NCBI GenBank assembly: GCA_934339135.1
Contig: CAKRHP010000017.1
Location: 1 to 64,000 of the forward strand
DNA length: 64,000 nt
Origin: an uncultured Lachnospiraceae bacterium
GTDB taxonomy: Bacteria; Bacillota; Clostridia; Lachnospirales; Lachnospiraceae
Direction of reading: 5' to 3'
Under the pieces are notes generated by a model. The model saw only the letters and a list, made by a program, of their open reading frames with translations, was not told the origin of the DNA and ran no database searches. The position numbers and the translations under genes are program-made. Position 1 is the stretch's first letter. Each line of letters opens with the position of its first letter. Positions 17,025 through 24,868 of the stretch are shown here, in pieces.

Positions 17025-18117
17025 GTGCTTTCTCCCCTTCCTGCGATATCTGTGCCATAAAACTCTCATAGGTTTCCTGTAGAGCAGAGGCTTCCTGACA
17101 TTCCATCTGCTTCTCTATCCGAAAGGCTGCCCTCTGTGATTTCATCTGTTCCAGTGCCTTTTCCATTTCCTGCGCCTGATACTGGAGAAACAATAAGATC
17201 AGTCCATCTCCTGACTCCCTCTCAAAGCGTACCACCTTTTCATCCAAAAGGATCTGCGCCTTCTGGAGAAAATGATTTCTCTGTTCTTCAGAGTCAAATG
17301 CCAGACTTACAAAAACAACCGGTACAATCTGTCTCTGTACCATTTTTTGTACAAACATTTTCATAGCAGACGGCTTAAACACACTCCATCTGGTATGATA
17401 CCAGTTCATTTCCCGGATCATTTCCGTCTGCTCCGTCAGCACCTTATTTAACCCGGTAATGTGTTCCTGCATCGCCTTCATCCGTTTCTCCCTCAGATCC
17501 AGAACATTGGCAAAGATCATGGAAACCACCAAAAGAAGTCCCAATAACAGGACACCAAACACATACAGTCCGATCTTGGAGGACAGGAAAATATTATTGT
17601 CCAGGATCACTGTATCATTGGTCAGAAGGCAGATCTTGTACTCTGCACCGTTATATTCAAAGATCACGCCGGATGCCACATATCTGACTCCATCCATCTG
17701 AATTGTCTTATGGTTCACACGGTTGACCTCCAGATCATGCAAAAATTTCGCCGCACTGTCCGAAGTAAAAAATGTCTCCGTGGTCAATCCCTTATACCGG
17801 TTCGTTTCCGTGACATCCTTCACAAATAAAAGCGCCTGATCCTTTGTCAATGTCCAATATTTTCTCCCGGAAGTATCAAGGGAACCCAGAATCTTCTGAA
17901 CAATTTCCTCGTCACTCCGGTCCTCCAGCACATTGATCTGATCCAGGACCAGCTGCACATAAGCATCCTGCTGCTCCGCATAAATTGCCAGTACACTCTT
18001 TTCATAATCCTTCGCCTCATGCCATCCGATCACCGCCATGACCGTTGCTGCCAGAATGATCAATACCGATATCACTTTAATATTGGTAATTATCTTCCAA
18101 AATCGTTTTTCTTTCAC
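16996..18117 (-). CDS. Two-helix membrane protein with extracytoplasmic sensor-like domain and possible degenerate GGDEF
   Basis: This 373-residue protein has TM1 (about 12-30), an extracytoplasmic domain of about 150 residues of Cache-like size, TM2 (about 182-203), a coiled-coil-like linker (210-240) and a cytoplasmic domain. Around 266-302 the pattern VPVVFVSLAFD ... LLDEKVVRFERESGDGLILLFL resembles a GGDEF domain whose GGDEF has become SGDGL. No RxxD inhibitory site is seen. If so, it is not a cyclase; it could be a receptor or scaffold for the adjacent glycosyltransferase. The gene sits between the GT2 gene (3 bases away) and the PTPS-like gene (overlap). The domain call is inference; the membrane layout is clear. 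Confidence 0.6.
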   Translation of the reverse strand: MKEKRFWKIITNIKVISVLIILAATVMAVIGWHEAKDYEKSVLAIYAEQQDAYVQLVLDQINVLEDRSDEEIVQKILGSLDTSGRKYWTLTKDQALLFVKDVTETNRYKGLTTETFFTSDSAAKFLHDLEVNRVNHKTIQMDGVRYVASGVIFEYNGAEYKICLLTNDTVILDNNIFLSSKIGLYVFGVLLLGLLLVVSMIFANVLDLREKRMKAMQEHITGLNKVLTEQTEMIREMNWYHTRWSVFKPSAMKMFVQKMVQRQIVPVVFVSLAFDSEEQRNHFLQKAQILLDEKVVRFERESGDGLILLFLQYQAQEMEKALEQMKSQRAAFRIEKQMECQEASALQETYESFMAQISQEGEKAHGTDHVSGI

Positions 18118-18120
18118 TGC

Positions 18121-19500
18121 TTACTCCTCATTATTTACAAAATTTCTGATTTTTCCAAGGAACCCTGTAATAACACCAAAATCGTCCAGCACCGTTTTTA
18201 CAAAACTTTCTCTCTCCTGCGTAAAATTCTTTGTTTTCCATGCGCTGTCCGTATTGATACTGTTGATCACACCGGCAAAACGCATAAAAAATACCATAAG
18301 ATTAAAAAACGGCAGCAGCGGGATCACATACCACTGCTTCGCATAATAGCGTCTTATTTCCTTGAAGCCCTTCAAAAATCCCACCGTGGAAATATAATAA
18401 AAAATACCGATCAGTACATAAAGACCATATAAAAATAAGGTCGAATAACCGATCTGTGCAAAAGAATAATTCATACACAGCAGACAGATCAGTGCCAGAT
18501 ACCAGATCATTCTCGGAAATGCAAAGGTATGGTCATACAGTAATGTTCTCACACCAACATTGGTAAACATTTTCCCAGCCTTCAGTTTGTCCTTTAAAAA
18601 CAGATGCGAAACCTCCAGACTGCCTCTCTGCCATCGTTGTCTCTGGGTGTACAGCCGGTTCATATCTTCAATAGGATCCACGAAAAAGATCGCATCCTCG
18701 CAGATTCCCACCTTTGTGTTTTGCAGATATTTCATCTGAAAAGTAATCTGCGTGTCCTCACAGATCGTATCGGTATTGTAAAGCTGTGATTTTAATACCG
18801 CTGACTTACGAAATGCCGAAAATGCTCCGGACAAGGTATAGACAGCATTTACCTCTGCCGCATAATTACGCCCTGCAAGAAATGCCTGTGCATACTCCAT
18901 GAACTCAATCTTCCGAAGGATCCTCGGCATTAACAGCGGATATTGCTGTACCTGCTTCGGATCGGTCAGGATCACTCCCGTCATACACTCGATAGACTGA
19001 TCATCCTCAAACCGGTACACCATATTGCGGATAGCGGACTGCTCCAGCAGACCGTCACTATCAATATGAATAATATATTTTCCTTCACTGTTAAACAACG
19101 CGAGATTCAACGCCTTCGACTTTCCCTGCTTTGCATTCAGCCACTGCATCCGCAGCTGCGGATACTTTTGCTGACATTCACAAAACACCTGAAAGCTGTC
19201 ATCCTGTCCCTGATTGTTTACAAGAAAAATACGGATTTTTTCATCAGGATAATCACTCTCATCAATAGAACGAATACACTGCTCCAGCGTATCCATGGAA
19301 TTATAGATGGGCACGATCAGGGAAATCTCCGGATCAATGGCAGGCTTCACAATCTTTCTGCGGAAAATATGCTTCTTGATCAACACAAAAACACTTCCCA
19401 CAGAAGGTACGATCTCCATCAGCACCGGAATAATGATCCATGCCGCCCAGAATAAAAAAGAATTGCAGAATCTATTTATCAGTTCCATAAGTAAATCCAC
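18121..19500 (-). CDS. Processive family 2 glycosyltransferase, XrtG-associated
   Basis: This 459-residue protein has an N-terminal helix (about 14-38), a GT-A catalytic domain and three to four C-terminal helices (about 335-430). The processive beta-glycan synthase motifs are all present: PIYNSMD near 64, the DxD in HIDSDG (145-150), the acidic motif ICEDT (246-250) and QRQRW (286-290), the QxxRW motif of cellulose, chitin and hyaluronan synthases. It should polymerise a sugar nucleotide and may extrude the chain through its membrane helices. It overlaps the exosortase gene by 29 bases, showing tight coupling. From memory a specific GT2 family accompanies XrtG. The polymer is unknown. Confidence 0.9.
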   Translation of the reverse strand: MDLLMELINRFCNSFLFWAAWIIIPVLMEIVPSVGSVFVLIKKHIFRRKIVKPAIDPEISLIVPIYNSMDTLEQCIRSIDESDYPDEKIRIFLVNNQGQDDSFQVFCECQQKYPQLRMQWLNAKQGKSKALNLALFNSEGKYIIHIDSDGLLEQSAIRNMVYRFEDDQSIECMTGVILTDPKQVQQYPLLMPRILRKIEFMEYAQAFLAGRNYAAEVNAVYTLSGAFSAFRKSAVLKSQLYNTDTICEDTQITFQMKYLQNTKVGICEDAIFFVDPIEDMNRLYTQRQRWQRGSLEVSHLFLKDKLKAGKMFTNVGVRTLLYDHTFAFPRMIWYLALICLLCMNYSFAQIGYSTLFLYGLYVLIGIFYYISTVGFLKGFKEIRRYYAKQWYVIPLLPFFNLMVFFMRFAGVINSINTDSAWKTKNFTQERESFVKTVLDDFGVITGFLGKIRNFVNNEE

Positions 19501-20068
19501 CTACTTTCTGGCGCACGATCTGTGTCTTCGTAAACACAAAGAAGTACAACAAAACGGACATTCCATAAAAGATAAGCCTGCCAATAAATGTATGTGCCAC
19601 ATAATAAGAAGGCATGCCCCAGATATAAATGATCACACAGATAGCAATGATCCTGAGTGCATTGGCAAAGATGATATAAAATGTGCCAAGAATCCCCACC
19701 ACGACTCTCTCATAAACGGTATATGCCCGAAAAAATGCCACCAAAGACACAAATGCCATAATTTCCAGAATCCCGGAGCACTCAAAATCGATCAACAGCG
19801 AAATGGCACCTGCCTTGGAATCCACAAAGATCACACCATATTTAAAATACGCCGAAAACATCCCTGTCAGCTTTCCAAAGCCACCCGCGATCACTGCTAC
19901 AAACTGCGCCAGCGGCTGCATACAATACGGCCGCACAAATACCATCATCAACACAAAAAGACCACAGCTCCCCCAGATAAAACGCCACGCCGGAAGCTCA
20001 CTTTTGCGGGTAACACGTAAAACGTAAAGCCACACCACCACTATGATCAACGCAAAAATCGGTGTCAT
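19472..20068 (-). CDS. xrtG: Exosortase family protein XrtG
   Basis: This 198-residue polytopic protein has about seven helices. The exosortase/archaeosortase catalytic residues are visible: Cys97 in DFECSGI, Arg139 in FANALRI and His159 in VAHTF, each beside a membrane segment. Exosortases are membrane transpeptidase-like enzymes that cleave C-terminal sorting signals of surface proteins. In Gram-positives the G-type is linked to a glycosyltransferase and a PTPS-like protein, exactly as here. It directly follows (0 bases) a gene whose product ends in a candidate sorting signal, and it overlaps the GT2 gene. Confidence 0.9.
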   Translation of the reverse strand: MTPIFALIIVVVWLYVLRVTRKSELPAWRFIWGSCGLFVLMMVFVRPYCMQPLAQFVAVIAGGFGKLTGMFSAYFKYGVIFVDSKAGAISLLIDFECSGILEIMAFVSLVAFFRAYTVYERVVVGILGTFYIIFANALRIIAICVIIYIWGMPSYYVAHTFIGRLIFYGMSVLLYFFVFTKTQIVRQKVGGFTYGTDK

Positions 20069-21715
20069 TTATACCACCTTCCGCCTAAGCTTTCGATATC
20101 CAAACACTGCCATTACCGAAGCTCCACAAAGAACCAGTCCCAGCCAGGCACCGGTAGAGGTACCTGCAATAGATACCCATTCCCGGCCAATATTAATATA
20201 CTGCGCCTGGATCAGCTTCATATCGGACGCATCCATGCCAAAATGGTCTGCCAGCTTCTCCAGATCCACCTGATACTCCATCTCGTCAGATACAGACTTT
20301 CCCTCGGCTGTCTGATTTACTGTGAGATACATTTTTCCATAAACCGGTGCATCCTTATCATTCATATTTGTAGCGGTAGAACCGGAATTTAAATCCCATA
20401 AATAGTACTCATATGTCCCTGCATCCAAATGATCCAGCTTGCAGTCCTTGTCAATATTGCCATCCTTATCCACTGCTACCAGACGGAAATTGATGGCTGT
20501 TTTGTCATTTTCATTTACACGGATCGTAAAAGGCTGAAACTCCTTTTCATTCATATGCAGCATAGAAAGCACATGACCATATAAGGTCGTACCATCCTGA
20601 TAAAGTGCTCCCTCCGCATCATTTCCAACACCGCCGCTGGTAGAATACTGGATCAGCTGATGTGGATAATAATCCCAGTCAGAATAATTTCCATCGTAAA
20701 CAATTTTATAAAAGTTCTTATCTGTCTTTGTATCCTCTTTACGGTTTGCAATATTATCGATCAGGACATCCCCATTCATATAATATCCAAAAGAAATGGT
20801 CTCTTTATACTGACGGATCGCAGATGCCGGAATCGCTATCTCATACTGACGGTTCGAATAGGAAACCTTTGCCCCGTCAATTCCCTCAATATGATCCTTG
20901 CGAAGCTGAAATGTAGTATGCCTGCCCAGATCCGTATAAATCGTATATTTCCCATTGCTGCTTGATCCTGCTCCGGTCGCAGATCCTGTCTCCTGCTCCT
21001 TCACATACAGATACAGATAATCTCCATCAAATACAGCCGCCGTCTCACGGATCCACTGATCATCCACCTGCTTCCCGGCAACAGCATCCCAGTCCGTAAA
21101 GGTACCATCAATGGTGATCCCCTGATAAGCAGCTGTTGTCGGTGTTGGCTGTGCCAGCTCCTTTACGTTCTTAATATCTGCACTTTTCATCGAACTGCCA
21201 CAATATGTGATGGTATAATCATCTTCTACAAAGAAGGACTTCGGAACCGCAAACTCTATCTCATACTTATCAGCCTCTTTACTTGGAGAATAAGCCCCTT
21301 TTGCTCCATCAATATCCCCATACCAGGCATCCTTAAACTCCTTCATCATATTGGCAAAACGGATCTGGGTATGACTCCCCCCCTGTCCGCTCTGATATTT
21401 AATGCTTACATACGTATTCGTAACCGGCAGTCCGTACTCGTTGCCGCCATGCTGCTGTACGTAAAAGTACACATAATCCTGATCCTGCATCACAGCCCAC
21501 TTCGCAACGGCACTGTCCGTAGAAGACTGCATCTCTACTCCTGTCCACTCCTTGGGATCTCCGTCCACACTGACATTTGCAGCCGCTGCCACCTGCATTG
21601 GCACAGCAGAAGCTCCTGCTGCCGCAAAAGCCATCAGTGCCACTCCTGCAATTATCCTTCCTCTGTCATATATTCCCTTAAATCTATTTAACATACTCTT
21701 ACACATCTCTATCAC
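20069..21715 (-). CDS. Secreted multi-domain protein with exosortase sorting signal (Firmicu-CTERM-like)
   Basis: This 548-residue protein has a long N-terminal signal peptide (helix about 20-45, cleavage near AAAA) and three repeats of a carbohydrate-binding-like domain. Each repeat begins with a DG..xxW motif (VDGDPKEW, IDGTFTDWD, YDGNYSDWD), as in CBM9/DOMON-type modules. It ends in GTSTGAW, a hydrophobic helix and a basic tail (RKLRRK). That tripartite end, directly next to xrtG, marks it as the probable exosortase substrate. The lipoprotein at 24855-26990 carries the same type of domain. The product is expected to be exported, cleaved and held at the cell surface. No enzymatic domain is seen. 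Confidence 0.85.
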   Translation of the reverse strand: MIEMCKSMLNRFKGIYDRGRIIAGVALMAFAAAGASAVPMQVAAAANVSVDGDPKEWTGVEMQSSTDSAVAKWAVMQDQDYVYFYVQQHGGNEYGLPVTNTYVSIKYQSGQGGSHTQIRFANMMKEFKDAWYGDIDGAKGAYSPSKEADKYEIEFAVPKSFFVEDDYTITYCGSSMKSADIKNVKELAQPTPTTAAYQGITIDGTFTDWDAVAGKQVDDQWIRETAAVFDGDYLYLYVKEQETGSATGAGSSSNGKYTIYTDLGRHTTFQLRKDHIEGIDGAKVSYSNRQYEIAIPASAIRQYKETISFGYYMNGDVLIDNIANRKEDTKTDKNFYKIVYDGNYSDWDYYPHQLIQYSTSGGVGNDAEGALYQDGTTLYGHVLSMLHMNEKEFQPFTIRVNENDKTAINFRLVAVDKDGNIDKDCKLDHLDAGTYEYYLWDLNSGSTATNMNDKDAPVYGKMYLTVNQTAEGKSVSDEMEYQVDLEKLADHFGMDASDMKLIQAQYINIGREWVSIAGTSTGAWLGLVLCGASVMAVFGYRKLRRKVV

Positions 21716-21769
21716 TTCCTCTTATGTCTGTCCTATGTTCATCGAAGTTTTTAGTAACTACAAAATAAA

Positions 21770-21793
21770 GGTAGGAAATGATCATTTCCTACC
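21770..21793 (-). terminator. Perfect 24-bp palindrome, terminator of the GH5 gene
   Basis: GGTAGGAAATGATCATTTCCTACC is a perfect palindrome followed on the minus strand by TTTATTTTG. It lies about 135 bases past the GH5 stop and about 55 bases before the start of the sorted-protein gene. It probably ends the GH5 transcript and precedes the promoter of the XrtG operon. Confidence 0.65.
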
Positions 21794-21928
21794 CTCTCAT
21801 ATATTTTATCGTCTGATATACAAAGAAACATTATAGCAGAATATACAGATTCGTCAAATGGTAAAATATGAAATTTTGATGAAGCACAATTTTACTGAAA
21901 GAAAGATAATCAGCTATAAAACCGGTAT

Positions 21929-24787
21929 CTATTTCACACGAACAGTCACAGAAGCTTTTTTCCCGCTTCCATCCGTGGCATACACCGTAATCTTTACCTT
22001 TCCTTTCTTTTTGGTTTTCACCATGCCGTTTGACGAAACCACAGCCCGTCCACGATTCGATGATTTCCAATAATACTGATCGGACGCATATTTCTTTCCC
22101 GGCTTTGCCTTAACCTTCAATTTAAATTTTCTTCCTTTTTTTATCATTTTAAGATTTTTTTGAAACTTAAGCTTACTTACCGTTTTTTTCATTATCTGAA
22201 TTTGAACTTTTTTACAGATTCCGTTTTCCGTTATTACAATAAGCACCGCTTTTCCTGCTTTTCTTCCCGCTGTCACAACGCCCTTGTCACTGACCTTGAA
22301 TATCGATGGATTACTACTGGAATATGTTACGTTTTCCAGCGTTGTCCCCGCCGGAAGAGATTTCACGGAAATCTTCATCTTCTTTCGGGATGCAAGTTTA
22401 TATTTTGATTTTAACGCAAGCTTTTTGACCCCCTTTACTTTTGCATTCAAAACGATTCCTGTCGCAGCAGTCTGTGTTGAATTTCCCCCGTTATTTATTC
22501 CCTGATCCATTCCGGACGATATGTTTGATCCCGGTCCATTAGATACTATTGGCGTTACACCTGGTGTTGGACTTGCATTTGTTCCCGGTGTCGGACTTGT
22601 GTTTGTTCCCGGTGTCGGGCTTACTTCTGTCCCCGGTGTCGGACTTGTGTTTGTTCCCGGTGTCGGGCTTACTTCTGTCCCCGGTGTCGGACTTGCATTT
22701 GTTCCCGGTGTCGGACTTGTGTTCGTTCCCGGTGTCGGGCTTACTTCTGCCCCCGGTGTCGGGCTTGTGTTCGTTCCCGGTGTCGGGCTTACTTCTGTCC
22801 CCGGTGTCGGGCTTGTATTCGTTCCCGGTGTCGGGCTTGTCCCCACTTCCGATTGCGTTGTCTTTGCCTCTGATATCGCAAAATTTACAGCAATTGTATT
22901 GGTTCCCTGATAAGACACTTCATTAAAATATGCCCGGTTCTTTTCTACTGTCACATCATTAACATAAGAATCTGCCCAAATATTTATAAATGCAAAATCA
23001 AATTTATTTTTGGATAATCCGTTTTCTTTCTTAAGGTTTCTATCGTATGTATATGTATCATTGGTCAGGGAATATACTTTTCCATTGACCACAATGGATT
23101 TCACTTTCACTGATGCAGAACTAAGTGCAGGAATAACCTCCGACTGATCTGCCTGAATATCCTTAATATACAGGGAACCTATATTTTTCAACTGTTCATC
23201 CGTTGCTGTCATGGATAAACTGTATTCCTGATCCTCCACCTTAATGTCTGCATTTTGCTCACTGGCATTGGTAGACCAGTTACTTGTATTATTAAGATAC
23301 AACTTTACCCTGATATAATCCATTTTTGGTACAATCACCTTACATACAGCTTTATACCCGGCATCCACCGATGCTGTAATTGTACACTCTCCTGCCCCAA
23401 CTGCCGTCACCATACCGGAAGCATCTACTGTGGCAACCTTCTCATTATCCGATGACCACGAAACCATATCCTTACTGTCAGCCGGAGTCAGGGAAGCATG
23501 CAGCTGAACACCCTCATCTCCCACATGTACCGTAATCTGTTCCTGATCTAATGCTATGCCGGTTGCGGTAGAAGTGGCATGATACACTTTCATCATTGCA
23601 TTTACAATCTCCGGCTGTACGATCTGCCCCGAATATCGGTCAAGCAAACAGAAACCATATTTTTTTGTATCACCATTGTCCCATGCTACCGGTATCAAAT
23701 GATATTGCTTTGCATAATAACATACTTTCTGATAATACTCTGTCCTGCAGACTTTATTCCGGCTGTCCAGTGCCTGCTTGTCAATTGCTCCAAATTCTCC
23801 GATCACTACCGGATATCCCTGAGAGACAAATTTCTGATTCAACTTCTTGAATTGGGATGCCATATAGGTTTCATTTCCCCAATTCGGCTCTTTCGAGGAA
23901 TCTGTCACACTCTCGCCCCATTGTGTTTTTTCCCCACTCTCTATACCACAAAACTCCCATGGATCATAATAGTGAACGGAGATCATGATACGTTTCTCGT
24001 CCGATGAAACCTCAGAAGATAAATACTGATCTGTTGGCAGTTTGAATCCATAATTTCCTGTGGTATAACCAATATTGGTATTCCAACCCGGTATCAGCAG
24101 CCATCTTTGATCATTGTTCCCGCCCGTCTGTCTTACGGTATCTACAAAGATCTGATTGTATTCGTTAATATTATTATAATAATCTTTGTTCGGATCAGAC
24201 CCATATGTATTATCAAACTCCTCATTCATGGATTCGAAGATCAGATGTTCATCATAATCTTTAAAACGATCCGCAATCTGTTTCCAACACGCCTTATATT
24301 TTTCTTTGATCTTTGTCTGGTCACTGCCATTACAAAGCAGCCATCCTCCCTGAACCGTATTGTATCCATCTCCATGCATATTGATAATGGCATACATATC
24401 ATTCCGGATACAATAATCTACTACCTGCTGTACCCGGTCCAGCCATGCTGAATCAATCTTATATCCGTTGTTATCATCAATCTTGCTCAAATAGGAAACC
24501 GGAATACGGACCGACTGAAATCCTGCACTTTTCACAGACTGCACAAACTGTTCTGTTAAGCTTGGATTCCCCCATGCCGTCTCGTTGGGAGTTCCACTCC
24601 AATTTGCCTCTAAGGAATTACCCAGATTGATTCCCACCCCCATTGCTTCCGTGATCTGCTCCTGATCCAGATTTTGAAATCCGGAGTCTTCTGCATGAGC
24701 CGGCGTTCTTTGGATTCCTTCTGTTGATACGGCAGTGATCATCATCGCAACACTTAATAGCACTGCCAGTAATTTCTTCTTTTGCAT
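21929..24787 (-). CDS. Secreted GH5 endoglucanase with Ig-like domains and Thr/Pro repeat linker
   Basis: This 952-residue protein has a signal peptide (about 1-32, cleavage after AHA) and a GH5 catalytic domain (about 40-405). The acid/base Glu is in ESMNEEFD and the nucleophile Glu in VVIGEFGAI. A BIG2 Ig-like domain (about 410-490) and a beta-rich, carbohydrate-binding-like module (about 495-650) follow. Next comes a linker of about 11 eight-residue units TPGTNTSP/TPGTEVSP (about 650-750). Two C-terminal Lys-rich BIG2-like domains (about 785-952) may bind the cell wall. GH5 enzymes with NE/GEFG motifs cut beta-1,4-glucans or mannans. It lies between the lipoprotein glycosidase and the XrtG operon, so it may trim or release the polymer made there. 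No dockerin is present. Confidence 0.88.
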   Translation of the reverse strand: MQKKKLLAVLLSVAMMITAVSTEGIQRTPAHAEDSGFQNLDQEQITEAMGVGINLGNSLEANWSGTPNETAWGNPSLTEQFVQSVKSAGFQSVRIPVSYLSKIDDNNGYKIDSAWLDRVQQVVDYCIRNDMYAIINMHGDGYNTVQGGWLLCNGSDQTKIKEKYKACWKQIADRFKDYDEHLIFESMNEEFDNTYGSDPNKDYYNNINEYNQIFVDTVRQTGGNNDQRWLLIPGWNTNIGYTTGNYGFKLPTDQYLSSEVSSDEKRIMISVHYYDPWEFCGIESGEKTQWGESVTDSSKEPNWGNETYMASQFKKLNQKFVSQGYPVVIGEFGAIDKQALDSRNKVCRTEYYQKVCYYAKQYHLIPVAWDNGDTKKYGFCLLDRYSGQIVQPEIVNAMMKVYHATSTATGIALDQEQITVHVGDEGVQLHASLTPADSKDMVSWSSDNEKVATVDASGMVTAVGAGECTITASVDAGYKAVCKVIVPKMDYIRVKLYLNNTSNWSTNASEQNADIKVEDQEYSLSMTATDEQLKNIGSLYIKDIQADQSEVIPALSSASVKVKSIVVNGKVYSLTNDTYTYDRNLKKENGLSKNKFDFAFINIWADSYVNDVTVEKNRAYFNEVSYQGTNTIAVNFAISEAKTTQSEVGTSPTPGTNTSPTPGTEVSPTPGTNTSPTPGAEVSPTPGTNTSPTPGTNASPTPGTEVSPTPGTNTSPTPGTEVSPTPGTNTSPTPGTNASPTPGVTPIVSNGPGSNISSGMDQGINNGGNSTQTAATGIVLNAKVKGVKKLALKSKYKLASRKKMKISVKSLPAGTTLENVTYSSSNPSIFKVSDKGVVTAGRKAGKAVLIVITENGICKKVQIQIMKKTVSKLKFQKNLKMIKKGRKFKLKVKAKPGKKYASDQYYWKSSNRGRAVVSSNGMVKTKKKGKVKITVYATDGSGKKASVTVRVK
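22559..22846. repeat. 24-bp minisatellite in the GH5 gene
   Basis: About eleven tandem 24-bp units encode the eight-residue linker unit TPG(T/A)(N/E)(T/A/V)SP on the minus strand. Alternation of TN and EV forms makes a higher-order 48-bp period. Near-identity of units at the DNA level predicts length change by slippage, which would stay in frame because the unit is a multiple of three. Confidence 0.9.
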
Positions 24788-24838
24788 TTGATTGCCTTCC
24801 TTTCTAGTGTATTAATTTGCAAATTATAACGTAATTTC

Positions 24839-24868
24839 ATTATACAGGAATGATTCAGTTTTTGTCCA
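24839..24868 (-). promoter_or_regulatory. Predicted sigma-A promoter of the GH5 gene
   Basis: On the minus strand TGGACA (24863-24868) is 18 bases from TATAAT (24839-24844), about 50 bases before the GH5 start. The -35 hexamer lies inside the end of the lipoprotein gene. The GH5 start has an AGAAAGGAAGG ribosome site. This suggests the GH5 gene has its own promoter besides any read-through. Confidence 0.55.

Noticed and set aside
18121..18432. Possible plus-strand small genes near the GT2 3' end
   Set aside because: They are fully antisense to the GT2 coding sequence, with no ribosome site and no family resemblance.
22521..22926. Long plus-strand open frames rich in PGVGL and FPVS repeats
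   Set aside because: They are the antisense reading of the 24-bp repeat in the GH5 gene; a repeat free of stops in one frame is often free of them in others.
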